Shown here one piece after another: positions 51,560-61,095 of a stretch of DNA of 64,000 nt. Position numbers and translations under genes: made by a program. The number at the start of each line of letters is the position of its first letter. Position 1 is the stretch's first letter. Source of the DNA: PoT sp049331405 (GTDB taxonomy: Bacteria; Planctomycetota; Planctomycetia; Isosphaerales; Isosphaeraceae); NCBI RefSeq assembly GCF_049331405.1, contig NZ_CP186274.1:3596001-3660000 (forward strand), read 5' to 3'. The notes under the pieces are model-generated. The model was not told where the DNA came from and searched no databases. It saw nothing but the letters and a program-made list of their open reading frames with translations.

Positions 51560-53023
51560 ATGCGAACGGCCAGAATCCTGATCCCGATCCTCCAGGCCAT
51601 CGTCCTGCTCGGCTTCGCCCTCGCGATTCGAAACGGCCTGATGCCGCTCGGCGTCCGCGGCGAGTGGGAATGGCTGAGGCTCCCCAAGAATGTCTCGACG
51701 ACCTGGCTCGAGAACCTGACGGGGTTCGGCGGGCTCCTGGTCTATGCCGCGTTGCTCGGTTTCGGATATCGGAGGTTGATGGGCAAGACTTCCTATCGCC
51801 GCGAAGCCCTCTGGGTGGCGGGCCTGCTCGTGTCGGCGGTCGTGGTTCAGGTCGTGCTCCACGGGGGAGCTCCGGTCGGTTACGGGCTCCACAAGTGGGG
51901 GCTCGCACTCTCGAATCCGGGTTCGAGCGGATATTATTCCGTGGCGAAGAAGCAGATCCGCGACCCGGAACGGTTCTTCGCCGAATACGCCGAATGGATC
52001 AAGAAACAAGATTCTCTTCATGTCGGCACGCATCCTCCGGGGCTGCTCTTCGCCCAGCGTCATCTCCTGGATGCGATGGAGTCGTACCCTGGCCTGGCGC
52101 GAGGGGTTCTCGACCTGATGCCCCCATCAGTCGACATGGGGCTCAACGTGGTCGGCCAACTCCCCAGGGCCGATCGCGCCACGCTCGCCTTCACCGGCTG
52201 CATGACGATGCTCTTCTGCGCCGCCACTGTCGTACCGCTTTATCTCCTGGCCCGAACCGTCGTGGGCCCCCCCGTATCCTGGGCCGTCGCATCGATCTGG
52301 CCGCTCCTGCCGTCCGTGATCCTGTTCCAACCCGCGGCGGATACAGCTTTCCCGTTCCTATCCACTTCGGCATTTGCACTGGCGGCGTATGCGGCGAGGA
52401 GCCAGCCGCGCAACGCGATCCTGCTCGCGATAGGGTCTGGCATCGTTCTGGGCGTCGGGATGTGCTTCACGCTGGCCTATCTGCCTGTTGGCCTGATCGT
52501 GGGGATCCAACTGGCGGCGGGCTGGGGCCAGACGCTCAGAATGCGGGTGGCGAACGTCCTGGCGACGGGCGTCGGCTTCCTCGCCGTGACCTTACTCTCG
52601 TGGTGGGTTTGGAAGGCCAACCCGTTCGTCATCTGGTGGTGGAATCAGCGGAATCACGGGCGGTTCTACGTCGAATATCCCCGGACGTACTCGGCCTGGG
52701 TTGTCGAGAACCCGATCGAGCTCGCGATCGGCATCGGCCTGCCGGTCGCACTCTGGGGCCTGATTGCGTTGAGGAAGCCCCGGCAGATACCGCTGGTCAC
52801 CTGGGCGACGCTCGGCGTCCTCGTGTTCCTGACCCTTGGCGGCAAGAATCTCAGCGAGGTCGCACGACTCTGGATTCCCCTGATGCCCCCGCTCCTGCTG
52901 GCGATGGGGCAGGGGATGGCCGGGGTCGGCGCGGGGGCGAAGTCGCTCGCGACGACCGCGCTACTCGTCGGGTTCGAGACGTTGCTGCTCGAGATGACGA
53001 TCCAGGTCGTCTACCCGATCTGA
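51560..53023 (+). CDS. polytopic membrane protein, possible GT-C glycosyltransferase
   Basis: 487 residues from ATG 51560; no strong ribosome-binding site, and the frame is open from 51509. About 11 hydrophobic segments. A large loop after helix 3 holds the motif HVGTHPPGLL and RDPERFFAEYAEWI, resembling acceptor loops of GT-C glycosyltransferases such as the ArnT/PMT type, though the diagnostic early acidic pair is not evident. WWNQRNHGRFY and GGKNLSEVARLW are other polar islands in the membrane. Function not assigned. Convergent with the sctQ-like gene (18 bp between). Confidence 0.75.
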   Translation: MRTARILIPILQAIVLLGFALAIRNGLMPLGVRGEWEWLRLPKNVSTTWLENLTGFGGLLVYAALLGFGYRRLMGKTSYRREALWVAGLLVSAVVVQVVLHGGAPVGYGLHKWGLALSNPGSSGYYSVAKKQIRDPERFFAEYAEWIKKQDSLHVGTHPPGLLFAQRHLLDAMESYPGLARGVLDLMPPSVDMGLNVVGQLPRADRATLAFTGCMTMLFCAATVVPLYLLARTVVGPPVSWAVASIWPLLPSVILFQPAADTAFPFLSTSAFALAAYAARSQPRNAILLAIGSGIVLGVGMCFTLAYLPVGLIVGIQLAAGWGQTLRMRVANVLATGVGFLAVTLLSWWVWKANPFVIWWWNQRNHGRFYVEYPRTYSAWVVENPIELAIGIGLPVALWGLIALRKPRQIPLVTWATLGVLVFLTLGGKNLSEVARLWIPLMPPLLLAMGQGMAGVGAGAKSLATTALLVGFETLLLEMTIQVVYPI

Positions 53024-53041
53024 GCTCGATCAAAAAGCAGA

Positions 53042-54271
53042 CTACATGAACACATTCGTGATCCGCACGCCGAGCTCCGTGTCGATCTGGACGAGCTCGC
53101 CCCGGGCGACGAGCCGGCCTGCCGAGGTCAGTTCGACCGGCTCTCGGGAGTGGCGGCCGAGTTCGACCACGTCGCCGGGCTTGAGGTCGGCGAGCCGACC
53201 GAGCGAGAGGTTCACGCGGCCGAGTTCCACCACCAGCGTGACCGGGACGTCGCCCGGAGTGAGCGCGGGGCCCTGCGCTGCGGCTGTCGGTGCGGGTGAT
53301 GGGGACGAGGGCGGAGTGGGTGACGAGCTCACGGCTAGGGCCTCTCGAGGCGCTGGGGTCATTTGAAGGGGACTTCGCACGATAACCCGACCCGCGCCGG
53401 TGTTGGGTACGGGCTCGACGTCATACCAGAACCGACCGTCTCGTGCCGTCTCCAGCATGAGTGTGATCGTCCCCCTGGGGTCCTTCGGAGTCCCGCCGAA
53501 CGGCCGTTCCAGAAGCGGCACGATCCCGCCGACGCGGAGTCGGCCGAGTCCCCTGTTCATGTTGACGGTCCCGGCTTCCGCACGCCAGACCCCCGTCAGG
53601 CCGCCAAGCTTGGACCTGAGCGGAGCGACCTCGGCCGGCGGGAGGCTCCACTCGCCCATGAGCCGTTCGGCCGAGGACTCGGGGAGCCAGAGTCGGATCG
53701 AGCCGTCCAGGTCTCCGACGGTCACCGGCCAGCGCACTGTGATGAGCGGTTCGAGCCCCCTCAGGTCGAAGGGGTCGGGACCGACTCGGTCGAGGCAGAA
53801 CGTGCTCAGCGATGGGGGAAAACCCGCCTCGCTGGATCGCGAGAGGATCTTGGCCAGCAGGAACGTCCAGATCCCCCACTCGACGGGGGTGAGCTGGAGC
53901 TTTCGCTCCGCCTCCAGGCGATCGAAGCCGAGTATCCGATCGACAATGACGTGCGCCAGCGAGATCTCGATGCCTATGCCGATGCGGCTGGCGAACAGCG
54001 TGGAGATGAGCTGGGCGACGAGGTTCGGCCTCTTGAGCCCCGAGGGGCGCCAGAGGAATTCCGGTTCCCCCACCGAGATGGGGAAGTCGAACAGCTCGGA
54101 GAAGACTGTCGACCCTTTGCGCACGAGCGAGAGCCTGCGGAGGGCCCGCTCGATGTGGACGCGGGGTCGGTCGAGCTGGGGCAAATCACCGAGCGGCCCG
54201 CCGAGGATCCTGGGGCGCAAGGCCGGGAGCTCGAAGGCGGAATCGGGCTCGAGGACCACGACCTTGTTCAT
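53042..54271 (-). CDS. SctQ/FliN-type SpoA-domain protein (type III secretion sorting-platform-like)
   Basis: 409 residues from ATG 54271, overlapping the upstream stop by four bases (ATGA), so translation is coupled. The last 74 residues (336-409) form a SpoA/FliN domain: VTLVVELGRVNLSLGRL, LKPGDVVELGR, and an ending with ELVQIDTELGVRITNV. A Pro/Ser-rich linker (about 312-335) precedes it. Residues 200-300 may hold a second, divergent SpoA-like domain (ITVRWPVTVGDLDGSIRLWLP). SctQ and FliM/FliN build the cytoplasmic ring of type III secretion or flagellar systems. No other secretion gene is visible, and a response-regulator cluster lies directly upstream. It could belong to a secretion apparatus elsewhere, or to a new signalling output. 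Confidence 0.82.
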   Translation of the reverse strand: MNKVVVLEPDSAFELPALRPRILGGPLGDLPQLDRPRVHIERALRRLSLVRKGSTVFSELFDFPISVGEPEFLWRPSGLKRPNLVAQLISTLFASRIGIGIEISLAHVIVDRILGFDRLEAERKLQLTPVEWGIWTFLLAKILSRSSEAGFPPSLSTFCLDRVGPDPFDLRGLEPLITVRWPVTVGDLDGSIRLWLPESSAERLMGEWSLPPAEVAPLRSKLGGLTGVWRAEAGTVNMNRGLGRLRVGGIVPLLERPFGGTPKDPRGTITLMLETARDGRFWYDVEPVPNTGAGRVIVRSPLQMTPAPREALAVSSSPTPPSSPSPAPTAAAQGPALTPGDVPVTLVVELGRVNLSLGRLADLKPGDVVELGRHSREPVELTSAGRLVARGELVQIDTELGVRITNVFM

Positions 54272-55191
54272 GGCGCGCCTCCATAATCGCGAGGAAGCTT
54301 CCCTTCCTCCCTGAGTCGCGTCCAGGCGACGCGAAGGATCTCCGACTCCCAGGCCGCCAGCGACGTGTCACGCCTCGGCTTGGGGTTCATCAGGCTCCGG
54401 AGGAACTTGGCGATGGGGTAAGGAAGATGCTGCAAGGCCCATCGGACCCGGTAGGGTTCGGCCAGCTCCAGCAGGCGAGCGATGGTGACCAGGCCGAGCC
54501 TGCCGACTTCGTGGCGTCCGGCCGGGTCATGCTGGGTAGTGTCGTGCTTCGCCAGTTGCTTCAGCCTCGGGTTGTGCTGCCCGAACCGAGCCTTGAAATC
54601 GTGGAATCGTTCCAGGTCGCGAGCCGGCAAACTCGGGGGATCTTGCAGGGCCAGCGCCCACTTCGCCAACCCCGTGGCCCGGATCAGGCGATGGATCTCG
54701 CGGAGTTCGAGACGGGTCAATGCGACGATCGCGGGCGAATCCGCGACTCGCTCATCGGTATCGCCGACGAGCCGCTCCGACCAGAGCGAGTGTGCCTGCT
54801 GCACAACCCCTTCGTTGGGCACGCGATCGGGCTCCAAGTCCGAGACTTTCAGCCCCAGCTCGGCACAGAGGCCGGCCCGGATCGAGGCCGGGGCATTCTT
54901 CGCGACGATGCGTTGGATCGCGGGAGATTCTTGCCGAAGGGCCCGCCCCCACCAACTCGCGTGGACCCGAGAGAAATCCGGACGGACCTCGGCGACATGC
55001 TCCCGTTTCAGCTCGTCGAAGGCCGAGTCCGCATGGATCGTCCCGTCCTGATTCCAGAGGGCTCGAAGAGATTCTCGCCACCCGGGGCGAAATACATCCC
55101 AGAAGGCCGTCGGAGGATCTTGCGACCAGGCGCGGACGGCGAGCAGGAAGGCGTGCTCGGAGATGGACGAATCATCGGAGATGCCGGACAC
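54268..55191 (-). CDS. unknown protein coupled to the SctQ-like gene
   Basis: 307 residues from GTG 55191, with GGAG about 8 nt upstream; GTG 55248 (326 residues, 5 bp after the previous stop) is the alternative. Mostly helical, Trp-rich and charged, with no signal peptide or membrane segment. Motifs that stand out: HASWWGRALRQES, HDFKARFGQHNPRLKQL, and near the C-terminus ALQHLPYPIAKFLRSLM. The last resembles the helical repeats of FliG-like or SctK/SctL partner proteins, but I cannot name a family. The four-base overlap with sctQ argues for a stoichiometric partner. Confidence 0.7.
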   Translation of the reverse strand: MSGISDDSSISEHAFLLAVRAWSQDPPTAFWDVFRPGWRESLRALWNQDGTIHADSAFDELKREHVAEVRPDFSRVHASWWGRALRQESPAIQRIVAKNAPASIRAGLCAELGLKVSDLEPDRVPNEGVVQQAHSLWSERLVGDTDERVADSPAIVALTRLELREIHRLIRATGLAKWALALQDPPSLPARDLERFHDFKARFGQHNPRLKQLAKHDTTQHDPAGRHEVGRLGLVTIARLLELAEPYRVRWALQHLPYPIAKFLRSLMNPKPRRDTSLAAWESEILRVAWTRLREEGKLPRDYGGAP

Positions 55192-55253
55192 CTTGAGACT
55201 CCGCCAAAACGTCGATGCTCCTCGCGTCCGGGACGGCTCGATTCGCACCGACC

Positions 55254-56039
55254 CTAGAGGCTCGCTTCAGGGCAGGCTGGCGGAAACCGCTTCACGAACA
55301 CGACCTCGGCCGCGTTGTTGTCGCCGTCGATCTCGTCGAACCGGGCCTCGGTAAGCCACCTCGACAGCCGGCCTTCCCTCACCAACAACCCCTTCGCGAG
55401 CCAGGACGAGGCCTCGCGCAAGGTCAGGGTGAGCCGATCGGGCTGGAGGCTGTAGTCGATGACGCCCGCGGTCGCGGTATCCGAGCCCTTGGCCATGCAT
55501 GCATCGCTGACGATCTCGGTCAAGGCGGCACCAATCCTGCTAATCGAATCGACATCAAGAGGGGTGCGAGCCACGAGGAGGCTGCGAAGCTGGGCAATCT
55601 GCCGCAACGATTCGCCGTCTTCGCTGGCGTCGAGCTGGATCTGCCCCTCGGCCACCGGCCCCTGTACGTCGCGACGCCAAGCGTCGGCCTCGGTCATGGC
55701 CTGGAAGATCTGGTCGGGCGTGTACGGCTTCGGGATGTAGTCGTCGGCCCCGACCCGGAAGCTCTGGAGCCGATTCTCGGCGGCGACGCGGGCTGTGACC
55801 ATCACGATGGGGATGAGGCTCGTTGCCTTCTTCGTCTTCAAGGCGCGACAGACCTCATAGCCGTTCATGTCGGGGAGCATGAGGTCGAGGAAGACGATGT
55901 CCGGCGGCTGCTCGCGGACCTTCTCCAATGCCTCACCCCCCGTGTAAGCCGAGTCGGTCCGATAGCCGCGGAGCTGGACGAGCATCGCCAGGAGGTGGTT
56001 GGCTTCGGGTTCATCCTCGACGATCAAGGCGCTTGGCAT
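55254..56039 (-). CDS. response regulator with degenerate ATPase-like output domain
   Basis: 261 residues from ATG 56039, with AAGGAA upstream. REC domain (1-120) with acidic pocket E8/D9, phospho-acceptor D52 (FLDLMLPDMNG) and K104 (PKPY). The C-terminal 130 residues resemble a HATPase/anti-sigma-like fold (DSISRIGAALTEIVSDACMAKG, with an N-box-like EIVSDAC) but lack clear G-boxes, so ATP binding is doubtful. It sits 5-62 bp before the SctQ partner gene, so it is the closest regulator to that pair. Confidence 0.85.
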   Translation of the reverse strand: MPSALIVEDEPEANHLLAMLVQLRGYRTDSAYTGGEALEKVREQPPDIVFLDLMLPDMNGYEVCRALKTKKATSLIPIVMVTARVAAENRLQSFRVGADDYIPKPYTPDQIFQAMTEADAWRRDVQGPVAEGQIQLDASEDGESLRQIAQLRSLLVARTPLDVDSISRIGAALTEIVSDACMAKGSDTATAGVIDYSLQPDRLTLTLREASSWLAKGLLVREGRLSRWLTEARFDEIDGDNNAAEVVFVKRFPPACPEASL

Positions 56040-56141
56040 CAGCTATTCCTTCACAAACACAATCTGTTCCAGGTGGCGGCGTGCCGATCGTGTCGCCAAT
56101 CGATCCATCCCCAGGACAAGAGGTCCGCTCCTCCTTCTTAC

Positions 56142-57359
56142 TTATACGCTCGTCAACGAGTCTCGCTCTTCTGAGCTGACGGAATTCATCACGCGGCGGG
56201 GCAAATGGATCGTGACTCTCGTCCCCTCATTCACCTGGCTCTCGGCGAAGACCGTACCGCCGTGCAGCTCGACGAACTGTTTCACGATACTCAAGCCTAA
56301 CCCCAATCCGCGTTTATTGAACCCAAAATCCCCAGAAGAATGGCGACTTGAGTCAAATTGGGTAAAAAAGGGCTGGAAGAGATACGCCAAGGCCCTTGGT
56401 TCGAGCCCGATCCCACGGTCGGCGATGACGATCTCGGCTTGATCGGCGTCGATCAAACTTGCCAACATCGAAACGTCTCCCCCATTCGGGGTGAATTTGA
56501 TCGCATTTGTGAGCAGGTTCACGACGGCCGCTGAAATCTTGTCGGCATCCACCTCAAAGATACCGAGTCCCTCGTCCAGGTCGATATGGAGATGCAGGTC
56601 TCTCGCATGGACGAACGGCATGACCTGATCGGCCACGGATCGCAGCAGGGCCCCGAGGTCCACCGGCCCTCGCTTCATTGTTCGCCGGAAGTCGTCGGCA
56701 CGCATCAGGGTGAGAGTGTTGGTCACGAGGCGGGCGAGCTGCCGGGCGCTCTGGGAGATGCGCTCGATGAGTGAGCGCTCCTGCTCGTCGCGTTGGGGGT
56801 TCGTGAGGCGGAGGAGTTCGCTCAGGCCCAGGACCAGGGTAATCGGCGTGTTGAACTCGTGGCTGGCGACCTCGATGAACGAGCTCTTGAGCTGGCCGGC
56901 CTCGGCGAGTTCCTCGTTGGCTCGGGTCAGGCGAGCGTTGGCGGTCTGGAGCTCGGCGATCAGCCGCTTCCGCTCGGCGAGCAGCTCGAACTGGTCGGCC
57001 GCCTGCCGGAGGATCCCTTCAAGTTCGGATGCGTCCCAGGGCTTGAGGATATACCGGAAGATATTCCCCTCGTTCACGGCGTTAATCACCGCCTGGATGT
57101 CGGCGTAGCCGGTGAAGAGCATCCGGATCGCATCCGGCTGGATCCTGCGGGCGTGTCCCAGCAAGATATCGCCCGACATGCCTGGCATACGCTGATCGGA
57201 GAGGATGAGGTGGACCTCTTCCTTCCCGAGGATCTCGAGCGCCTGGGCACCGCTTCCCGCCGTGAGCACGCGGTACGTGCGATGGAACAAATGGCGCAGA
57301 CTCTCGAGAACGTCGATCTCGTCGTCAACCACCAGCAGGGTGTGTCGCCTCTGATCCAT
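56142..57359 (-). CDS. hybrid response regulator-histidine kinase
   Basis: 405 residues from ATG 57359, with GGAG upstream. N-terminal REC with phospho-acceptor D55 (LSDQRMPGMSG) and K106 (LKPW). A coiled coil (about 120-160) leads to the HisKA helix with H167 (VASHEFNTPI). The HATPase domain has N-box LLTNAIKFTPNG and G-boxes IADRGIGLEP and GLGLSIVKQF. The kinase therefore has an N-terminal receiver, an arrangement suited to being switched by an upstream phosphodonor. DQRMP is the receiver type often seen with RpfG-like regulators. Confidence 0.93.
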   Translation of the reverse strand: MDQRRHTLLVVDDEIDVLESLRHLFHRTYRVLTAGSGAQALEILGKEEVHLILSDQRMPGMSGDILLGHARRIQPDAIRMLFTGYADIQAVINAVNEGNIFRYILKPWDASELEGILRQAADQFELLAERKRLIAELQTANARLTRANEELAEAGQLKSSFIEVASHEFNTPITLVLGLSELLRLTNPQRDEQERSLIERISQSARQLARLVTNTLTLMRADDFRRTMKRGPVDLGALLRSVADQVMPFVHARDLHLHIDLDEGLGIFEVDADKISAAVVNLLTNAIKFTPNGGDVSMLASLIDADQAEIVIADRGIGLEPRALAYLFQPFFTQFDSSRHSSGDFGFNKRGLGLGLSIVKQFVELHGGTVFAESQVNEGTRVTIHLPRRVMNSVSSEERDSLTSV

Positions 57360-57545
57360 CCAACCACTCCGACCTTGGCTGACACGCGTTGTGTTTCTCT
57401 AAATTGAATTCGGGCTTGGCACGTCACAAATTTCGCGAGGAGAAGCCGTCTTCATCGTCCCACATTTCCGGCAAGAGCGTCGGTCCCAATGTTCGATTCG
57501 TGCTCGGTCAGGCCCCTGATCCGGCGATGGGCCCGGGTCGATTGC

Positions 57546-58046
57546 TTAATTGACCGCCTTCTGATCCAGGAGGCGTCGGACTTCATTCTCCAGGACGGAG
57601 ACCCTGGATTGAAGGCTCGCCACCTCGCCGATGAGGGTCTCGCGCTCCTGGGCCGCCTCGGTGAGGCGGTCGTACTCCTGCGCCGCCTGTCGCACGGCCG
57701 CCTCGAGTTCCTCGGGCTGCCAGGGTTTCTTCAGGAAGCCGTAGATGTGCCCCTGGTTGATGGCGGCGATGATCGACTCGATGTCGGCGTACCCCGTGAA
57801 GAGCATGCGGATCGCGTTCGGGAACCGGGACTTCACCTTGGTGAGGAGCTCCACGCCGGAGATCTGGGGCATCCTCTGGTCAGACATGATGATATGAATC
57901 TCTTCTTCCTGCATCAGCCGGCAGCCTTCTTCCGCGCTGTTGGCCTTGAGGACGCGGAATTCCCTCCTCAGCAGGTCGTGCACGGAATCGCAGACGTTGG
58001 GCTCATCATCGACGACCAGGAGGCAATGCTTCGGCTTGACGCCCAT
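57546..58046 (-). CDS. response regulator with coiled-coil C-terminus
   Basis: 166 residues from ATG 58046, with GGGAGTGAG upstream. REC domain with DD pocket, D56 (MSDQRMPQISG) and K107 (LKKPW). The C-terminal 40 residues are a leucine-rich coiled coil (VASLQSRVSVLENEVRRLL). There is no DNA-binding domain, so it acts by protein contact. Its receiver is closely similar to that of the hybrid kinase downstream (GYADIxxxIxAxNxGxI), suggesting duplication. Confidence 0.92.
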   Translation of the reverse strand: MGVKPKHCLLVVDDEPNVCDSVHDLLRREFRVLKANSAEEGCRLMQEEEIHIIMSDQRMPQISGVELLTKVKSRFPNAIRMLFTGYADIESIIAAINQGHIYGFLKKPWQPEELEAAVRQAAQEYDRLTEAAQERETLIGEVASLQSRVSVLENEVRRLLDQKAVN

Positions 58047-58110
58047 GCGCGCTCACTCCCAAAGGGGACGACCGGCCCGGCCAAATCTCGACCCTTCACC
58101 AGCCCGCTCG

Positions 58111-60600
58111 CTAGGCCTTCGGCTCGATCGGGAGGTAAACATGAAAACAGGAGCCCGCGTTGAGTCGGCTCTCCACCTGGATCCGGCCGCCGTGCCCCGT
58201 GACGATCCCGTGGCTGATCGACAGGCCCAGGCCCGTCCCCTCTCCGACCGACTTCGTGGTGAAGAACGGATCGAAGAGGTGGGGTATCGACTGGGGGTCG
58301 ATGCCGGACCCATTGTCGCAGATGGAGAATACGATCATGTCCCCTTCCTTCCGCGAAGTAAACCGAATGCTCCCCCCCTCAGGACGAGATGCGGACTCCA
58401 CCGCCTGCACGGCATTGATTAGCAAGTTTAAGATGACCTGACTGATCTGCGCCCCGACGCAGGTGACTCGCGGCGTGTCGACATGCTCGGTCACAACCTC
58501 GATGTTATGGCGACGGAGACGCCCTCGGATCATCTCGAGGGCCGACTCCAGCAGGTCGGGTAATGAGACCGGCTCGAGCTTGGCTGGCGACGTCCTCGCC
58601 AGCCCCCTGAGGTTCTGGACGATGTTGGCCACCCGCTGGACCCCCTCCCGGGTCCGGGCCAGCATCCGCTCAACGTTGCCCCGGACGTACTCCCAGTCAA
58701 GATCCTCCTCCACCTCGCGGATCCGGCTCGAGACCTCCGGCGAGGACAACTTGATGGATTCCCCGGCCCCTTCGTAGGTCGCGACGAGCTCCAGGATCCC
58801 CTTCAAATCACGCTCGAGCACCGCGAGATTATTGGCGACGTAAGCGAGCGGGTTGTTGATCTCGTGGGCGACTCCCGCGCTCAGCAACCCGATCGAGGCG
58901 AGCTTCTCGGATTGCAGGAGCATCGCCCGCATCCTCTGGCGCTCGGTCTGATCTCGAATCGATCCGATGAACTGCAATTCTCCCGCCAATTCGATCGCGC
59001 TGAGCGACAATTCCAGGGGAAAATCTTCCCCGGACCCGCGCCTCCCGAAGGTCTCTACCGTCCGGCCTACGATGCTCGCCGAGGGCTCTTTCGAACCGAG
59101 GACGAATTTCATCTCGGCCGAGATCTCCGGGGTTAGGATCGAGAACGGCTTCCCTAGCACGTTTTTGCACGGGCAGCCGAAAATCTTTTCCGCCGCGGGA
59201 TTGAAGAGGATGATGACCCCCTTCGCGTCGGCAACGACCACCGCGTCGAGGCAGCCTTCGGTGAGGAGCCGATAACGGGCTTCCGACTCGACCAGGGCCA
59301 GATTCTTGGCCTCGATCTGGCGAGCCGTCTCCATCCTTGATTCCTCGAGGCGTTGCCTCGTCTCCTCCAACGCCTTGCGCTCGGTGATGTCCCGGATCAC
59401 GGCCAAGACCGCGCGACGATTGTCGAACAGGATGGTCGAGGTGTTGATGTCGACGGGGACGACCCTCCCCGACTTGGCCCGATGCCGCCCTTCGAAGCTC
59501 AGGTGCCCCTTCAGCAACTGCCCCTCGAGCCGAGTATGGTAGCCCTCGGCGAAGTCGGGAGCGTCGATGTCGCTGGTCTTCATCTTGAGGAGTTCTTCCC
59601 GAGAATAGCCCAGCAACCGCGTCGCCGCCGGGTTGACGTCGAGGAATGATCCCTCGGGCGAATGGACGAATATGGCGTCCTCGATCCCCTCGAACAGGGC
59701 ACGAGCCCGGCGTTCGGAGGCGAGCAGGGCTAATTCCGTGCGTTTCTGTTCGGTAATGTCCCAGACCGTGCCGAGGAATCCGGAGAGAGCTCCGTGCTCG
59801 GTATATAAAGGCCTCTCCTTGATCGAGACAATCAACGACCGGCCATCATGCGTGAGGAATGGACGCTCGAGCAATCTCTCGACGTTCTTCCCTTGAAGAC
59901 GTTCCTGGAAGGCTCGTTTTGCCTCGTCCCGCGACTCCTCCGGGATCAGGTCGAAGAAGGACCGGCCGATGAGTTCTTCGCGAGCGAGACCGAGCAACTC
60001 GCACTCGGTGAGATTGATGTTGACGATTTTGCCCTGAGCGTCGATCTCGTGATATCCGACCGGCGCTCCGTCGAAGAGTTTCCGGAACCGCTCCTCCGAC
60101 CGGCGAAGGGCGTCTTCCACCCTCTTGCGCTCGGAGATGTCGGTGACGAACGCGAAGTAGCCGCAGGGGCGGCCTTGCTCATCCTGGTCGAGGTCGACGG
60201 TCAGGACGACCGGGATGAGGTGACCGTCGCGATGTCGATATTCCTTCTCATACTGATAAGATTTGCCGCTCTGGAGGATCCGGTCGAGGGTGGCCTGGGT
60301 ATCGGCCTGCCACTGGGGGGCGGTGATGGAATGGACTGTGGCGCCGCAGAGTTCCGCGGGCGAGTAGCCGATGAGTTCCTGGAAGGCCCGGTTGGCGAAC
60401 CGGATCCGGCCCTCGAGCGTGGTCGCGGCGAATGGCTGGGAGGTCCGCTCGAGCCAGCGGGCGATGGAACGGGAACTCGCGTCGAGGAACGCGGGGTCGG
60501 AGGTCGCGAAATACACGCGGCCGGTCCCCGGGAGGCCTGGGCTGGCGACGTTCCCGCCGGTCGGGTCGGGCGCGGCGGATTCACTCGGGTTGGGTTTCAC
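58111..60600 (-). CDS. sensor histidine kinase with four PAS domains
   Basis: 829 residues from GTG 60600, weak ribosome-binding site. Four PAS/PAC units at about 45-160, 165-290, 297-410 and 440-555. These are followed by HisKA with H579 (GVAHEINNPLAYVANN) and a HATPase domain (about 705-825; N-box ILNLLINAVQAVE, G-boxes DNGSGIDP and GTGLGLSISHGI). There are no membrane segments, so it is a cytosolic sensor, perhaps for redox, gas or a ligand. PAS 4 has a CPCKN segment. It has no receiver of its own; the three receiver proteins downstream are its likely partners. Confidence 0.94.
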   Translation of the reverse strand: MKPNPSESAAPDPTGGNVASPGLPGTGRVYFATSDPAFLDASSRSIARWLERTSQPFAATTLEGRIRFANRAFQELIGYSPAELCGATVHSITAPQWQADTQATLDRILQSGKSYQYEKEYRHRDGHLIPVVLTVDLDQDEQGRPCGYFAFVTDISERKRVEDALRRSEERFRKLFDGAPVGYHEIDAQGKIVNINLTECELLGLAREELIGRSFFDLIPEESRDEAKRAFQERLQGKNVERLLERPFLTHDGRSLIVSIKERPLYTEHGALSGFLGTVWDITEQKRTELALLASERRARALFEGIEDAIFVHSPEGSFLDVNPAATRLLGYSREELLKMKTSDIDAPDFAEGYHTRLEGQLLKGHLSFEGRHRAKSGRVVPVDINTSTILFDNRRAVLAVIRDITERKALEETRQRLEESRMETARQIEAKNLALVESEARYRLLTEGCLDAVVVADAKGVIILFNPAAEKIFGCPCKNVLGKPFSILTPEISAEMKFVLGSKEPSASIVGRTVETFGRRGSGEDFPLELSLSAIELAGELQFIGSIRDQTERQRMRAMLLQSEKLASIGLLSAGVAHEINNPLAYVANNLAVLERDLKGILELVATYEGAGESIKLSSPEVSSRIREVEEDLDWEYVRGNVERMLARTREGVQRVANIVQNLRGLARTSPAKLEPVSLPDLLESALEMIRGRLRRHNIEVVTEHVDTPRVTCVGAQISQVILNLLINAVQAVESASRPEGGSIRFTSRKEGDMIVFSICDNGSGIDPQSIPHLFDPFFTTKSVGEGTGLGLSISHGIVTGHGGRIQVESRLNAGSCFHVYLPIEPKA

Positions 60601-61095
60601 GGGTCAAAGCCCCCAGGGTGGTGATCCGTGACCTCGAATGAGAAACCGTCGCCCCGGCATCGCGACAGAGTGAGTCGATCGGCGGGAGCCGCGAAGGATC
60701 GACGCTCGTGGTCTCTCCCGGTCGCGGACGTGGTCGCCCGCCGAGGGGCCGACCGGTCCCTCGCGAATCCGCACGACGTTCGAGTTCCATGAGACGAGAC
60801 CGAAGAGGAAGTGCGCCCGGAAGCGTGGACGCCAGTCGGGCTCGACGCCTCGATGTCGTCGAGGAGGACACCTGCCGCCGCACAGCCATCTTCACGAGTA
60901 TAGCCAGGGCCTCGCGAAATGCGCCCTGGTTCTTTTCGCCATTTTTTCGAATGATGGCGGTCCAGGGCGTCGCGGGAGGTCACGATCCCCATGTGGACTT
61001 GACCGCAATGCCGGTCGGTACGCACGATTGAGGGGCTTCGGCAGGGCATCGAGCGTCCTCGCCTGCCCTTCAGACACGCCAGGACGAGGGACATC
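60601..61095. other. divergent intergenic region
   Basis: 495 bases between the histidine kinase (minus) and the ferredoxin gene (plus). Several open frames cross it, the longest about 107 codons (60708-61031, plus). None has a good start site or recognisable product, so I do not call a gene. No clear promoter seen. Confidence 0.5.

Noticed and set aside
49950..51908. Longer 652-residue reading of the MFS gene
   Set aside because: The extra N-terminus is Arg/Pro-rich and overlaps the divergent gene; GGAG and the hydrophobic pattern support ATG 51380.
51427..53049. 540-codon plus-strand frame overlapping the membrane protein gene
   Set aside because: Translation is Arg/Pro/Gly-rich noise, while the overlapping 51560-53023 frame has eleven clean hydrophobic segments.
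60708..61031. Possible 107-residue gene between the histidine kinase and the ferredoxin
   Set aside because: No ribosome-binding site, Arg-rich composition and no recognisable motif; treated as non-coding.
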